DNA of 54,876 nucleotides from Prevotella sp. GTDB lineage: Bacteria; Bacteroidota; Bacteroidia; Bacteroidales; Bacteroidaceae. Position numbers and translations under genes: made by a program. Positions 29,449 through 39,040 of the stretch are shown here, in pieces. A model generated the notes under the pieces. The model had not been told where the DNA came from. It was given only the letters and a program-made list of their open reading frames with translations, and made no database searches. Numbering within the stretch: position 1 is the stretch's first letter; every line of letters starts with the position of its first letter. The stretch is from contig JAFZRU010000060.1 in the NCBI GenBank assembly GCA_017619755.1, positions 1 through 54,876 of the forward strand. The letters are read 5' to 3'.

Positions 29449-32400
29449 TTAGTTGAAGAAATACTTGATGCCGATGGAGGCATACCAGCATTGTCCGATA
29501 GAGTGGTAGGGTTGCCAGGTCTTGGATCTGCCGTCCACCGTTCCGGGTGTGGAGAAGACGGCGTAGCCGTCTGCATCGACGCCCTCGTACTTGAGTATTC
29601 TCGAATACTGCACGTCGCCGCTGCTGCTATAGTCGAGGTTGGCGATTTTACTCACTCCCCAGCTGGAGTTGAAGAGGTTGAGCAGGTTCTTCAGGTCGAA
29701 GCCGAGTTGCAGGGTGTGCTTGGTGTTGCCGGCATTCACCTTGAAGTCGTGCTTGTAGCTGATGTCGATGCGGTGCACCCAGGGTGAGAAGTGGCTGTAT
29801 GCCTCCGCATATTCTCCCCTGTGGTTCTTCAGGTAGTCGTTGTTGTTGAGGAAAGCGACGAAATTCTCTTGGTCGTCTTGTGAGACGAAGCGGAAATTGC
29901 CCTTGCCAGTCCAGTTGCCGGCGGCGTCGAAGTTGCCTGCCAGGTCTGCTGCTGTGGGGATGTAGATGGCGTCGTATGCGTAGCCGTCGCCGTTCATGTC
30001 GTTCACGGTGAGGTAGGAGGTGTTGTATCCTCCACGCCAGGTCTCATAGATGAGGCTGTAGTGGTTGTTGCTCTTGTCGTGAATGGTGGCGCTGGCCATG
30101 ATGCGGTCGGGTGTGACATACTGCGAGTTGTGCAGCACCACGTTGTTGGGGCCTTCTGCGCAGGGGATGTATGTGAAAGCCGACGAGGCGTCGCTGCCGG
30201 GCATACCGGTCTTCTCCTTCGACACGATGTGTGTATAGGCAGCCATGAGGCTGATCCAGTCGGTGGGCTGTGCGTTGAGAGTGAGGTTGAAGGACCATCC
30301 GTAGCCCTTGCTGGTGTTGTCGAGCACGAAGGCGTTGGGCATGGCCTTGGTCTTACCGTTTTGGTCTGTGTAGGTGTATTTGAAGTCTTGGTAGAGCGGG
30401 CGGTTGTCGGCGCCGTTGAAGCGTGCGAAGCCTCCCACGTCCTTGATGCTCCAGTCGGAGATGCACACGGCGTTGACGGTCTTGTTGAAGATGGCCTCGG
30501 CGGTAATGGAGAAGGGGAATGGGACGGGGAACTGGTAGTCCACGGCGATGGAGCTCTTCCACACTTGCGGCATCTTGAAGTCAGGGTTGACGGCTTGTAT
30601 GGCGGAGCCGGCCACGCCTTCTTCCGGGGAGATGTCAGCCGGTCCGAGTCCGTTGGCGATGATGTAGTCTCTCAACGTGTTGTGTGCCATCAGCGGGTTG
30701 TTGGTTCCTGCGAACTGTGACATATCGGCATTCGACTTGTTCCATGCTCCGCGATACTGCACCATGTTGGAATTGGTGGGCATATTAGTGAAGAACACGA
30801 GTGGCAGTCTTCCTGAGAAGAGTCCTGAACCACCGCGCACCTTGAGGCTCTTGTCTCCGAAGACGTCCCATGTGAAGCCCACGCGGGGCGACACGGTGAA
30901 GTAGGAGTCTGGCCACTTGCCGGTGTCGATGTGGCGGCCGTTGTAGTCGAAGTCATAGATGGCTTTGTTGGTCATCAGGTCGTCGTTGTTGAAGAAGAGC
31001 CCTTCGAGGCGCAGTCCGTAGGTGAGCTTGAATGTCGGGTTGACAGCCCACTCGTCTTGTGCGTAGATGCCGAGTTTGTTAAACTGCACACGTGCGGCTG
31101 GTTCTTGCTCTCCGCCATAACCATAGGTGAGGGCGACGACTTCGGGTGTGCTGTTGAAGAGCCTTTCTGGCACCAGCGTGCCGTTGCTGTACATGTCATT
31201 AGTGATGTTGAAGCGGTAGTATCCGGTTCCGTTGCGCATGTACATGTTGTCGGCCATTTGGTATTCGTAACTCAGTCCACCCATGATTTTGTGGTTGCCG
31301 GCATAGTAGGTCACGTCGTCTTTGATATTCCAAATGGTGTTGTGTACGGCGTTGTTCCAAGTGAAGAGCTCATAGCCCAAGGCCATGTAGTTGTTGTCGT
31401 CCTTGGTGATGTCGATGAAGGGGAAGACGGAGGAGTCGGAGTCTCTTATGTCATCGAGTTTGGAGTAGGTGGCAAGCAGCTGGTTGGAGAGCTTGTCAGT
31501 CAGTCTGCTGTTCAAGTCGAGTGAGAAGGAGTGGACCAGGTTGTCCATGGCGTACATGGAGTTGGCGAAGGACATGGACGACTTCGACATACGAGCGTCC
31601 GACATACGTGTGCCTCCGTCCATCGAAGAGGCGTTGGGGGAGTTCCAGATGCGGTTTTTCGTGTAGTTGTACCTCAGTGCCAGGTGGTGGTTGTTGTTGA
31701 TGTTCCAATCCAAGCGTGCAAGTATTTTGTAGTTGCTCTCGTCGGCGGGGAAACTGCGGTAGCTGCCGGTGTCGTAACCGTATTTCTGCATGATGTAGTC
31801 TGATACAGCTTGCAGGTCATCCTCTGTGGTACGTGAGATGTAGTTGTCGGGGTCGGGTGGGTTGTTGTTGCTTGCTCCGCGCCATCGGTTGGCGATGGTG
31901 GGTCTTTTTGTCATCTCTCCGTTGGCGAAGAAGAAGAGTTTGTTTTTGATGATGGGGCCTCCGAATGTGAAGCCGTAAATGGTTTCTTGGCTTTTCTCCC
32001 TTGCGCTGTTGATTTGCATGCGGTCAACGGCGTCGCCCTGCATGTTTTCGTTCTTGTGGTAGATGTAAGCGCTGCCCTTGAAGGTGTTGGTGCCAGACTT
32101 GGTGATGGCGTTGACGCCACCGCCGATGAAATTGGTCTGCCTCACGTCGTAGGGCGAGATGACCACTTGGAGTTCCTCGATGGCTTCGATGGAGATGGGG
32201 TTGCCACCGCCGGGGAGTTTGTCGCTCAAGCCGAAGTTGTTGTTGAAGTTGGCGCCATCTACTGTGAAGTTGGCGGTACGTCCGTCGGTTCCTGCGAAGC
32301 TCATGCCGTTGCCGCCGTATGGTGAGAGGCGTGTGACGTCGGTGATGCTTCTGCTGATGGTGGGCAGGTTGGCGATTTGCGAGTTGGTGATGTTGGTGGA

Positions 32401-32805
32401 GGCACCTGTCTTCTCCGCCGCAAATTTCGAGGCCTTGCCAGAGATGACAACTTCGGAGAGAAGGTTGGCGTCTTCTTTGAGCCACACGTCGAGATTGTAG
32501 GTCTCGCCAAGCACGAGGGTGATGTTTTTCAACGTCTTTGTCTCAAAGCCTATGTATGAGACGGTGACGGAGTAGGGACCGCCAGTACGCATACCTTGGA
32601 TGTTGAAGCGGCCATGGATGTTCGACACAGCGGTGTAGAGCGTTCCGGAGGGTTCGTGCTTAGCTTGCACGGTGGCTCCGATGACAGGCTCGCCGCTCTC
32701 TTTCAGTGTCACCTGTCCGCTGAGTGCGGAGGTGGTGATTTGCGCCATCACGCTGGTGGTGAGCGTCAGCATGAGGGCTGCCAGAAAGGATAGTCTTTTC
32801 TGCAT
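29449..32805 (-). CDS. Oar-like TonB-dependent outer-membrane receptor
   Basis: The 1118-residue protein has a signal peptide (FLAALMLTLTTSVMAQ), an N-terminal carboxypeptidase-like regulatory domain (about residues 22-115, GQVTLKESGEPVIGATVQAKHEPSGTLYTAVSNIHGRF), a plug domain with VVISGKASKFAAEKTGASTNI and FTVDGANFNNNFGLSD, and a long beta-barrel ending in an aromatic residue (IGIKYFFN). The signature VNAITKSGTNTFKGSAYIY is typical of the Oar-like class of TonB receptors. It is followed by a BACON lipoprotein gene. The only promoter trace is TAATTTTG at 32871-32878 (minus). The substrate, possibly a peptide or glycan, is not shown by the sequence. Confidence 0.9.
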   Translation of the reverse strand: MQKRLSFLAALMLTLTTSVMAQITTSALSGQVTLKESGEPVIGATVQAKHEPSGTLYTAVSNIHGRFNIQGMRTGGPYSVTVSYIGFETKTLKNITLVLGETYNLDVWLKEDANLLSEVVISGKASKFAAEKTGASTNITNSQIANLPTISRSITDVTRLSPYGGNGMSFAGTDGRTANFTVDGANFNNNFGLSDKLPGGGNPISIEAIEELQVVISPYDVRQTNFIGGGVNAITKSGTNTFKGSAYIYHKNENMQGDAVDRMQINSAREKSQETIYGFTFGGPIIKNKLFFFANGEMTKRPTIANRWRGASNNNPPDPDNYISRTTEDDLQAVSDYIMQKYGYDTGSYRSFPADESNYKILARLDWNINNNHHLALRYNYTKNRIWNSPNASSMDGGTRMSDARMSKSSMSFANSMYAMDNLVHSFSLDLNSRLTDKLSNQLLATYSKLDDIRDSDSSVFPFIDITKDDNNYMALGYELFTWNNAVHNTIWNIKDDVTYYAGNHKIMGGLSYEYQMADNMYMRNGTGYYRFNITNDMYSNGTLVPERLFNSTPEVVALTYGYGGEQEPAARVQFNKLGIYAQDEWAVNPTFKLTYGLRLEGLFFNNDDLMTNKAIYDFDYNGRHIDTGKWPDSYFTVSPRVGFTWDVFGDKSLKVRGGSGLFSGRLPLVFFTNMPTNSNMVQYRGAWNKSNADMSQFAGTNNPLMAHNTLRDYIIANGLGPADISPEEGVAGSAIQAVNPDFKMPQVWKSSIAVDYQFPVPFPFSITAEAIFNKTVNAVCISDWSIKDVGGFARFNGADNRPLYQDFKYTYTDQNGKTKAMPNAFVLDNTSKGYGWSFNLTLNAQPTDWISLMAAYTHIVSKEKTGMPGSDASSAFTYIPCAEGPNNVVLHNSQYVTPDRIMASATIHDKSNNHYSLIYETWRGGYNTSYLTVNDMNGDGYAYDAIYIPTAADLAGNFDAAGNWTGKGNFRFVSQDDQENFVAFLNNNDYLKNHRGEYAEAYSHFSPWVHRIDISYKHDFKVNAGNTKHTLQLGFDLKNLLNLFNSSWGVSKIANLDYSSSGDVQYSRILKYEGVDADGYAVFSTPGTVDGRSKTWQPYHSIGQCWYASIGIKYFFN

Positions 32806-33132
32806 AGTGAAAAATGTAAAAAATTATAAATTAATGCCCAAAAATATGCTTGTCCAAATCTGTTCGGGTGCAAAATTAACAAAAATTCACCATAAAAAGG
32901 TGAATAAAATGTTAAAAATTCGTGTTGTTGACGGATAACTGATAAATATCAAGAGGAGGCGAACAAAATGTAAAATGCGTTTTACACATTGATTCGGCAA
33001 AAGATTACTGGATTTTCATATCTTTTATGCTGTTTTCTCCCCCAGCTTCTTCTTTGCAACCGAGTTGCGTTTTTTTCGAGATACCTTTGCAGTCGAATTT
33101 CATTCAAACGGATAACAAATGATAGAATAGAC
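32806..33132. other. Divergent intergenic region with two possible promoter elements
   Basis: This spacer separates the minus-strand TonB receptor from the plus-strand methyltransferase. It contains TAATTTTG on the minus strand (32871-32878), and TACCTTTG on the plus strand (33082-33089). Neither has a partner element at the ideal 19-21 base spacing. The rest is AT-rich with no coding potential. Confidence 0.5.
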
Positions 33133-33801
33133 ATGACAGACAAGATCAAGAAATCGTATCGTTTTAGCAAGAGTTTTTACGATGACGCGATTACGCAAGG
33201 TAAATGGTGGAGCAAACTGTATTTCAAATTGCTCTGGGGAGGTGTCGATGACAACGAGATAGCCCGCAGGGTGTTGGGATGGATCCCCGATGACTTCCCC
33301 GGCAAGTTGCTCGACGTACCCGTTGGCACGGCGGTGTTTACAACTAAGAAATACAGTCGTATGAAAAATGCCGACATTACTTGCTTGGACTACAGTCGCG
33401 ATATGCTGGAACAGGCTGAAAGCAGATTCCGCGAGGCGGGCATCTCCCATGTCAAGACGATGCAGGGCGATGTAGGTGCACTGCCCTTCGCCGACGAGTC
33501 TTTCGACAAGGTGCTTTGTATGAACGGCCTCCATGTTTTTCCCGACAAGGATAGGGCATACGCCGAAATATTGCGCACACTGAAACTGGGTGGTGAGTTG
33601 CTGGCATGTTTCTACGTGGCTGGTGAGCAGAGGGTGGCCGATTGGCTCGCACGTACCGTTATGACCCGTATGGGATGGTTCACGCCACCCTTCGACACAG
33701 CCGAAGACGTGAGGCGCAGGTTGGAGCCGCACTATGACATCCTCGACTTCCGTGTGGAGGGCGCAATGCTTTATTTCAGAGCAAAAAAAGTAGAGCAGTA
33801 A
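33133..33801 (+). CDS. Class I SAM-dependent methyltransferase
   Basis: The 222-residue protein belongs to the Methyltransf_11/UbiE-like group. Motif I appears as KLLDVPVGTAVFTTKKYS, with a change from the usual G-x-G-x-G to PVGTAVF. Motif II is ITCLDYSRDMLEQAESRF, followed by MQGDVGALPFADESFDKVLCMNGLHVF and LRTLKLGGELLACFYV. The acceptor substrate is not evident. ATG at 33133 is preferred; the frame is open upstream to 32989 but without similarity. It is a single-gene unit, preceded by a TACCTTTG element. Confidence 0.85.
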   Translation: MTDKIKKSYRFSKSFYDDAITQGKWWSKLYFKLLWGGVDDNEIARRVLGWIPDDFPGKLLDVPVGTAVFTTKKYSRMKNADITCLDYSRDMLEQAESRFREAGISHVKTMQGDVGALPFADESFDKVLCMNGLHVFPDKDRAYAEILRTLKLGGELLACFYVAGEQRVADWLARTVMTRMGWFTPPFDTAEDVRRRLEPHYDILDFRVEGAMLYFRAKKVEQ

Positions 33802-34102
33802 CAAACCGTCCTGCCAGGACAGGCTTATGGCAGCGGTCGAGGCCTCCATTTTGACATTTTTCGACCTGCGGTTGAAATCTACGCTAATATTTGTTCAGCG
33901 AATCACAAAAGTAGTCGCCTTTGGCGAGAAATCGAACAAATCTATTCAAATCTTTCAAATCTTTTTCCTATTTGTTTGATTTGTACTGATTTGTATAATT
34001 TGACTTACGTCGACCGTTGGTTCTGCCCGTTAGGGCACTCCATAAACGAATCGTTGAAGAGTGTAGATTTCAACAGCAAGAAATAATCAGGATAGTGTGC
34101 TA
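33802..34102. other. Non-coding stretch after the methyltransferase gene
   Basis: Between the methyltransferase and the Cys-rich pseudogene there is only AT-rich sequence with two tiny hairpins (TCGCC-TTT-GGCGA at about 33913 and GCCCG-TTA-GGGC at about 34028). No frame with coding character was seen. Confidence 0.4.
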
Positions 34103-34277
34103 ATGAAAAGAGGAAAAAGGATATGCAACACTTTCAAGGAGGTGCGCATGCCAGTGGCGAAGGCCAACGACATCAAATATGCATCCATGGAGAGCCGCTA
34201 AGAAGGTGACTGCGCCGACATCTACTTGAAATGCGAGGCCGAGATGTAATGGATAGAACAACAGCTGCTGCTTAACT
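34103..34277 (+). pseudogene. Broken small Cys-rich protein gene
   Basis: The ATG at 34103 opens a frame MKRGKRICNTFKEVRMPVAKANDIKYASMESR that stops at 34201. In another frame the sequence goes on EGDCADIYLKCEAEM, a stop, then WIEQQLLLN. Joined, these resemble a small Bacteroidetes family whose members begin M-K-x-G-K-x-I-C-x-x-L-K-x-x-R and contain E-C-x-x-E-G-x-C-x-G-T-C-P-x-C-E-A-E-x-x-x-L-E. Here the CxxC and the flanking region are damaged by a frameshift and two stops. I know the pattern but not a function for it. Confidence 0.5.
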
Positions 34278-34392
34278 CGTTACAAAGCACACTCCTTTTT
34301 TAGGGATTTCCCCCTCACAAAATAGGGAATAATCCTCGTTAATAGAAGTGAAAAAAACATAATTTTGCAAAAACAATCTAATTAGCTTAATT

Positions 34393-37300
34393 ATGCGGAA
34401 AATATTTCTATTCATATTGGCCATGGCACCATTGTTTGCTTTGGCACAAGTGGAAGACGAACGCTTGAAACTGACAGCCTTGCAAACCAATTTCGAACAG
34501 TTCGCCAAGAAAAATCCACAGGAGAGGGTTTATCTTCATTTCGACAACACCTCTTATTATAAATGTGAGCATATCTATTACAAGGCTTTCGTGGTGGATG
34601 ACGCCACGCTGAAAGCCTCCGACCTCAGCCGCATCCTTTATGTCGAACTGGTAAATCCCATCGGATACCCCATCGAGACGCAGAAACTGATGGTGAGAAA
34701 CGGGCAAGCCAACGGTTCCTTCCACCTCAAGGACACCCTCAACGCCGGGTTCTACGAGGTAAGGGCCTACACCGCATGGATGCTCAACTTCGCCCCCGGC
34801 AACGGCCACGGGTGGGACGCCTTCACCGGCATTCTCGCCAAGGAATTCTATGGAGAGCGCTTCCAACACTACCTGCGGGGAAACGCCGGCATCTTCAGCA
34901 GGGTGTTCCCCGTTTATGAAAAAGTGGAAAAGGGGCATTACGAACAGAGGAGCATCCCCGTTTTGCCGAAAATCACCGCCCCGGTGGAGGCAGGCACCAA
35001 GGATCGCTTGAAAATCGACTTCTATCCCGAAGGAGGCAACATGGTGCGCGACGTGCCGACAAGGGTAGCTTTCCAGGCGCACACCACGGACGGCCGTACG
35101 CTCAACATAGAAGGGACTATCCTCAGGAAAGGCAAGGAGATAGGAACTTTCAAGACCGACTACGCCGGAAGGGGAGTGTTCTCCATCACCACCGACGAGA
35201 GCGACGAGAGTGATGACGAATGGGCGAGGGGACTGAAACTGAAGGTCAACTACGAGGGAAAGGATTACACCTTCTCGCTTCCAAAGGCTCATGAAAAAGG
35301 CGTCGTGCTCAACGTGACGAGGGCTGGCGGGGGATGGAAGGCCGTCATCTCCAGGAACGACAAGACCACGGGGCTGCAGCTCGGTGTCAATGTCACCTCT
35401 CGGGGACGGACGCTCAAGAGCGGCATCGTAGATTTGAGGAATGAGAAAAGTCAGCAGATGACGGTCGGCGACGACGAATTGCAGACAGGTGTCAATGTCT
35501 TCACCCTCTACAACGCGGAGGGGAAGGTGGTGGCGCAAAGACTCGTCTTTGTCAACAAACACGATATGGACGGCATGAGAATCAAAGTGGAGATGCCTGA
35601 AAACGACGACCAACTCACCCCCAACCAGTTGATGGAAATTCAATGCCAGGTGGTGGACAAGGATGGCAACCCTGTCAAGGGCAGGAACCGCTTCGCCGTC
35701 GCCGTCACCGACAAGCGCTTCCACGATGACACCTACGCCGACGATAACATGCTCTCCTACCTCCTCCTCTCCAGCGAGGTGAAGGGATTCATCCCGCATC
35801 CCGAATACTATTTCGAAAGCGACGACCAAGAGCACAGGGCAGCCCTCGACCAGCTTCTCATGGTCCAGGGATGGACAAGGTATGAGTTTGAGCGCATGAT
35901 GGACGAAGGTGCTAAGTGGGAGCCCCTCTTCGCTGTGGAGCGAGGCCTCAATTTCAGGGGAAGGCTCGTCGATGACCACGGCACCTACGACTACGCCTTG
36001 TGGAAGAAGGTTGACAAGCCCTTGTGGGTGTACAACGAACTCACCACGCCCTACAACGGCAACGTGGATGCGGAAATCCAGACCGACTCCCTCGGTTTCT
36101 TCATGTTCAACCTCAACCCCTTCTATGGAACGGGAAGGATGTCGTTCACCGTCAACAAGGAAAGTGCGGAGAAAATCGGAAAGGCCGCGGCTGGCGTGAA
36201 AGGACACAACATCACCCCGTACACCAAGGGCGTGCCCATGCACTGGATTGACAAGCACATCATCCCCCTCAACCCCTATTCTCCCGTGGCGAGAAACTAT
36301 GACTACTATGAGACATGGGCGCTCAACGAGGAGGTGGATAAAAACATCTTCCGCGACGGATGGATGGCGAGGAAAACCAAACAAGACAACATCACCTACT
36401 ACGACGAAAAAACCAAGACCTACATCCTCAGCGAGGTCGTCAAGGAGAAGAAACGCCATTGGGCAGACATTTCGGGAAGAAAACCAGTAGCCGTCATTGA
36501 TGTGGATGACATGATGACCTATCTCTCCAACATTTTCGGTTCCATCAACGAGTTCCACTATTCAGAGAGCTACCTCGGGATGGATGTGGGGGATAACTTC
36601 AACCTCGTGGGCAACGATGCCGAAAAGGGAGGATGGTGGAACCCCGGGGCGGAAAGAGACGGCAGCGTGCAGAACAATTTCGCCGACGACCGCTTCTTCA
36701 CCGATATGATACGCTTCAAGAGAGACGAGGAAGGGAAGGGAGATAGCACCCAGAGGCCCACCCCTTCATCCTCCTACCTCGCCAAGAAAACCAATTCGCG
36801 GCGCATCTACAACAGGTTGCAGGGACAGAAGGAATACAAGTTCGACCAAACCTATTTGGCGTATTACAATTTCTACAAACTCTTCATGCTCATCGGCATC
36901 TATGGCACCAACTACACCATGGTGGATGGCGACTTGCTCGGCCCCAACTCCGGTTTCCTTTCTCCTGGAAGATATGGTGAAGACAAGAACCTGCCCCCGG
37001 GGATGAAGTTCTTCCCGCACGACATCAACTTCAAGAGGATGCTGCTCTATGCCGACGTGGCAGACCGCTCGCTCATCCACAGGAAATGGACACACCACGA
37101 CCAACTCGGGCATTTCGACCCGAAGAATGCGGCGAACTATGACAAGCCACTGACATCCATTACGGAGTTTGAGACAGAGGAACTTTATCCCAACAGCCAA
37201 CCGGCTCCCATCCTCTATGGCTTCCGCATCAACTTCCAGGGACTGAGCGAACCTGACGAGTTCTACAACGTGGACTACAGCAAGGAACCGCTGCCCGAGC

Positions 37301-37461
37301 AGGGCGACTACAGGCGGACCGTCTATTGGAACCCGGGTGTCGTGACCGATGCCAACGGAAGGGCCACCGTCTCCTTCTACAACAACAGCTTTAGCGAGGG
37401 CGTGAGGGTCTCCGCAGAGGGCTTGGGCGACGATGGCTTCATTTTGATGGAAAAACAATGA
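34393..37461 (+). CDS. Large exported macroglobulin-like (MG2-type) protein
   Basis: The 1022-residue protein has a signal peptide (RKIFLFILAMAPLFALAQ). A first domain has the pattern ERVYLHFDNTSYYKCEHIYYKAFVVDD, typical of MG-type domains in bacterial alpha-2-macroglobulin-like proteins. No thioester CLEQ motif is present, so it is not a classical trapping macroglobulin. Several Ig-like beta domains seem to follow, and it ends with a strand-rich segment (YWNPGVVTDANGRATVSFYNNSFSEGVRVSAEGLGDDG). Such proteins commonly pair with TonB or carboxypeptidase-like surface proteins. The stop overlaps the next start by 4 bp. A TAATTTTG element at 34360-34367 may be its promoter. Confidence 0.75.
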   Translation: MRKIFLFILAMAPLFALAQVEDERLKLTALQTNFEQFAKKNPQERVYLHFDNTSYYKCEHIYYKAFVVDDATLKASDLSRILYVELVNPIGYPIETQKLMVRNGQANGSFHLKDTLNAGFYEVRAYTAWMLNFAPGNGHGWDAFTGILAKEFYGERFQHYLRGNAGIFSRVFPVYEKVEKGHYEQRSIPVLPKITAPVEAGTKDRLKIDFYPEGGNMVRDVPTRVAFQAHTTDGRTLNIEGTILRKGKEIGTFKTDYAGRGVFSITTDESDESDDEWARGLKLKVNYEGKDYTFSLPKAHEKGVVLNVTRAGGGWKAVISRNDKTTGLQLGVNVTSRGRTLKSGIVDLRNEKSQQMTVGDDELQTGVNVFTLYNAEGKVVAQRLVFVNKHDMDGMRIKVEMPENDDQLTPNQLMEIQCQVVDKDGNPVKGRNRFAVAVTDKRFHDDTYADDNMLSYLLLSSEVKGFIPHPEYYFESDDQEHRAALDQLLMVQGWTRYEFERMMDEGAKWEPLFAVERGLNFRGRLVDDHGTYDYALWKKVDKPLWVYNELTTPYNGNVDAEIQTDSLGFFMFNLNPFYGTGRMSFTVNKESAEKIGKAAAGVKGHNITPYTKGVPMHWIDKHIIPLNPYSPVARNYDYYETWALNEEVDKNIFRDGWMARKTKQDNITYYDEKTKTYILSEVVKEKKRHWADISGRKPVAVIDVDDMMTYLSNIFGSINEFHYSESYLGMDVGDNFNLVGNDAEKGGWWNPGAERDGSVQNNFADDRFFTDMIRFKRDEEGKGDSTQRPTPSSSYLAKKTNSRRIYNRLQGQKEYKFDQTYLAYYNFYKLFMLIGIYGTNYTMVDGDLLGPNSGFLSPGRYGEDKNLPPGMKFFPHDINFKRMLLYADVADRSLIHRKWTHHDQLGHFDPKNAANYDKPLTSITEFETEELYPNSQPAPILYGFRINFQGLSEPDEFYNVDYSKEPLPEQGDYRRTVYWNPGVVTDANGRATVSFYNNSFSEGVRVSAEGLGDDGFILMEKQ

Positions 37462-38636
37462 AGATGAAACATACCGTGCGCCTTTTATGGCCGCTGATAC
37501 TGATGGGGCTGATGCTGCACGTGGGAGTGGCGTCAGCCCAGTTGCATGTCATATCGAAAGTCGTCAGCAAGAAGACGGGCGAGGCGCTGCCTCTTGCCTC
37601 CGTTTATATCGATGGCGAAAAGAACACCATCTCCAACATGGAAGGGGAGTTTTCCATCGATGCCAACCCCTCCGACGTCCTTCGCATTTCATACTTGGGA
37701 TACAAGACTGTCAGGATTCCCGCATCCAATGTGGGGAGGAAGGTGGCCTTGGAGACAGAGGAAGGCACCCTCGACGAGGTGGTGGTGCATAGTTCGGAAT
37801 ACTATGTGGACAAGGTGAGGAGCAAGCAGCGAAGCGAGTTCCGCAAATGGAGGTGGGAGCGCTACCAATTCTTCTACAGGCAGACAACGTTCACCGACAA
37901 CAAATGCACAACTTTCCTTGAAACCTTCTTTACCGGCCTCTCCGCCATACAAGTGCGTGACCTCATCCTACTCACGGGGAGATACTGGACCGTGGCCAGT
38001 TCGCTCACGGTCAACCCGCTCAATTACTACACCTTCGCACAGGTGCCGGTGGCCGACACCAATTTTGAGTTGGGTGAACAGCTCGTGCCGCTCATCGGTT
38101 TTTACAAGAGGTATTACCAGGTGGATTGCCGTGCGATGACCGATGGTGAGCGCAACATATATGTGCTGCATTTCGTGCCAAGGGACATGGAGCAATGGTC
38201 GGTGGAGGGCGACCTCTATGTCGATGCCGAGACGTTCCAACTGCTGCGGTACAAGGGGTTCGGGCACAAAGACAACGTGAAGAACATCATCAGGGGACAA
38301 CAGCATGTGGTGCCGGCAGACTACTCCTTCGAGGTCAACTACATGCAGGAAAACGGGTTCACCGAGGTGCAGAGCGTGCATTTCGATGTGTATTTCGAAG
38401 ACTTTGGCAAGAAATACCACACCTCGGGGCTGTTGTTCAACGTGGGGGAGCGCTTCTCGCAGGGAAAGAAAAAACTGGGGTTCAGCGACAACCTCTTGCG
38501 TGAAATCTCACAAAAAGGCTACGACCCGCAATTCTGGCGCGACAACGAGATTGTGAAGCGTACACCCGTGGAGGAGGAAGTCATAGAACTTGTCGAAAGC
38601 GACAACCTTTTCGGTGTCTTCGGAAACCAGAAATAG
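37458..38636 (+). CDS. Carboxypeptidase-like regulatory domain exported protein
   Basis: The 392-residue product begins with a signal peptide (LLWPLILMGLMLHVGVASAQ). A carboxypeptidase-D regulatory-like domain follows (about residues 30-105: SKVVSKKTGEALPLASVYIDGEKNTISNMEGEFSIDANPSDVLRISYLGYKTV), then a TonB-plug-like linker LDEVVVHSSEYYVDKVR and a C-terminal domain of unknown fold. No barrel is present, so it is not a receptor. It is translationally coupled (ATGA) to the macroglobulin-like gene and probably works with it at the cell surface. Confidence 0.8.
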   Translation: MKMKHTVRLLWPLILMGLMLHVGVASAQLHVISKVVSKKTGEALPLASVYIDGEKNTISNMEGEFSIDANPSDVLRISYLGYKTVRIPASNVGRKVALETEEGTLDEVVVHSSEYYVDKVRSKQRSEFRKWRWERYQFFYRQTTFTDNKCTTFLETFFTGLSAIQVRDLILLTGRYWTVASSLTVNPLNYYTFAQVPVADTNFELGEQLVPLIGFYKRYYQVDCRAMTDGERNIYVLHFVPRDMEQWSVEGDLYVDAETFQLLRYKGFGHKDNVKNIIRGQQHVVPADYSFEVNYMQENGFTEVQSVHFDVYFEDFGKKYHTSGLLFNVGERFSQGKKKLGFSDNLLREISQKGYDPQFWRDNEIVKRTPVEEEVIELVESDNLFGVFGNQK

Positions 38637-38744
38637 GGTGTTCGGTGTTACGCAAACAATTTGGTAACGAAAATAAATATGTTGGGATAAAATAAAAAAC
38701 ACGAATTACCACGAATTAATCATTAATTCCTTGGTTCCCAAATT

Positions 38745-38777
38745 TATATGGTAATTATATGGTAATTACATAGTAAT
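38745..38777. repeat. 11-bp tandem repeat, three copies
   Basis: The unit TATATGGTAAT occurs twice in exact tandem (38745-38755 and 38756-38766), then once as TACATAGTAAT (38767-38777). Confidence 0.8.
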
Positions 38778-38804
38778 TATGATTCTTTTATTTGACTAAT
38801 TCGG

Positions 38805-38870
38805 GAGAATTGAGTATATTTTCAATGAGAATTGAGTAAAATTGCAGCGAGATTTGAGTAAAATCTACAA
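38805..38870. repeat. 22-bp tandem repeat, three degenerate copies
   Basis: Three consecutive 22-base units begin GAGAATTGAGTA (38805), GAGAATTGAGTA (38827) and GAGATTTGAGTA (38849). The first twelve positions are nearly identical and the rest diverge. There are no spacers of a second sequence type, so it is not a CRISPR array. Confidence 0.75.
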
Positions 38871-38928
38871 TCATTTTACGACCCTAACGGGGTTGTCTTT
38901 ATACAATAAATAACCATCTGTGGCGCAA

Positions 38929-39040
38929 GGAATTACATAAAGTAATTCCCTACAGAGGATGCCGGTTCTTGGCGTTAGAGCCCGTTGCGCACGTAGGGCA
39001 TTACTTTATGTAATGCCTAACGCCAAGATGCCCGGTGCAA
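38929..39040. repeat. Cluster of nested palindromes
   Basis: Three inverted repeats lie close together: GGAATTAC with GTAATTCC (38929-38949), GGCATTAC with GTAATGCC (about 38997-39017), and CTTGGCGTTAG with CTAACGCCAAG (11 bp, enclosing the second). The first two share the core ATTACnnnnnGTAAT. The layout recalls repeated extragenic palindromic elements and could form a large cruciform or RNA structure. Confidence 0.6.

Noticed and set aside
34408-36558. Long minus-strand frame (716 codons) opposite the macroglobulin-like gene
   Set aside because: Shadow frame produced by codon bias of the plus-strand gene, which has a signal peptide and coupled partner.
38805-38870. Possible CRISPR array from the 22-bp repeats
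   Set aside because: The units are directly adjacent without unique spacers, only three copies exist and no cas gene is seen.
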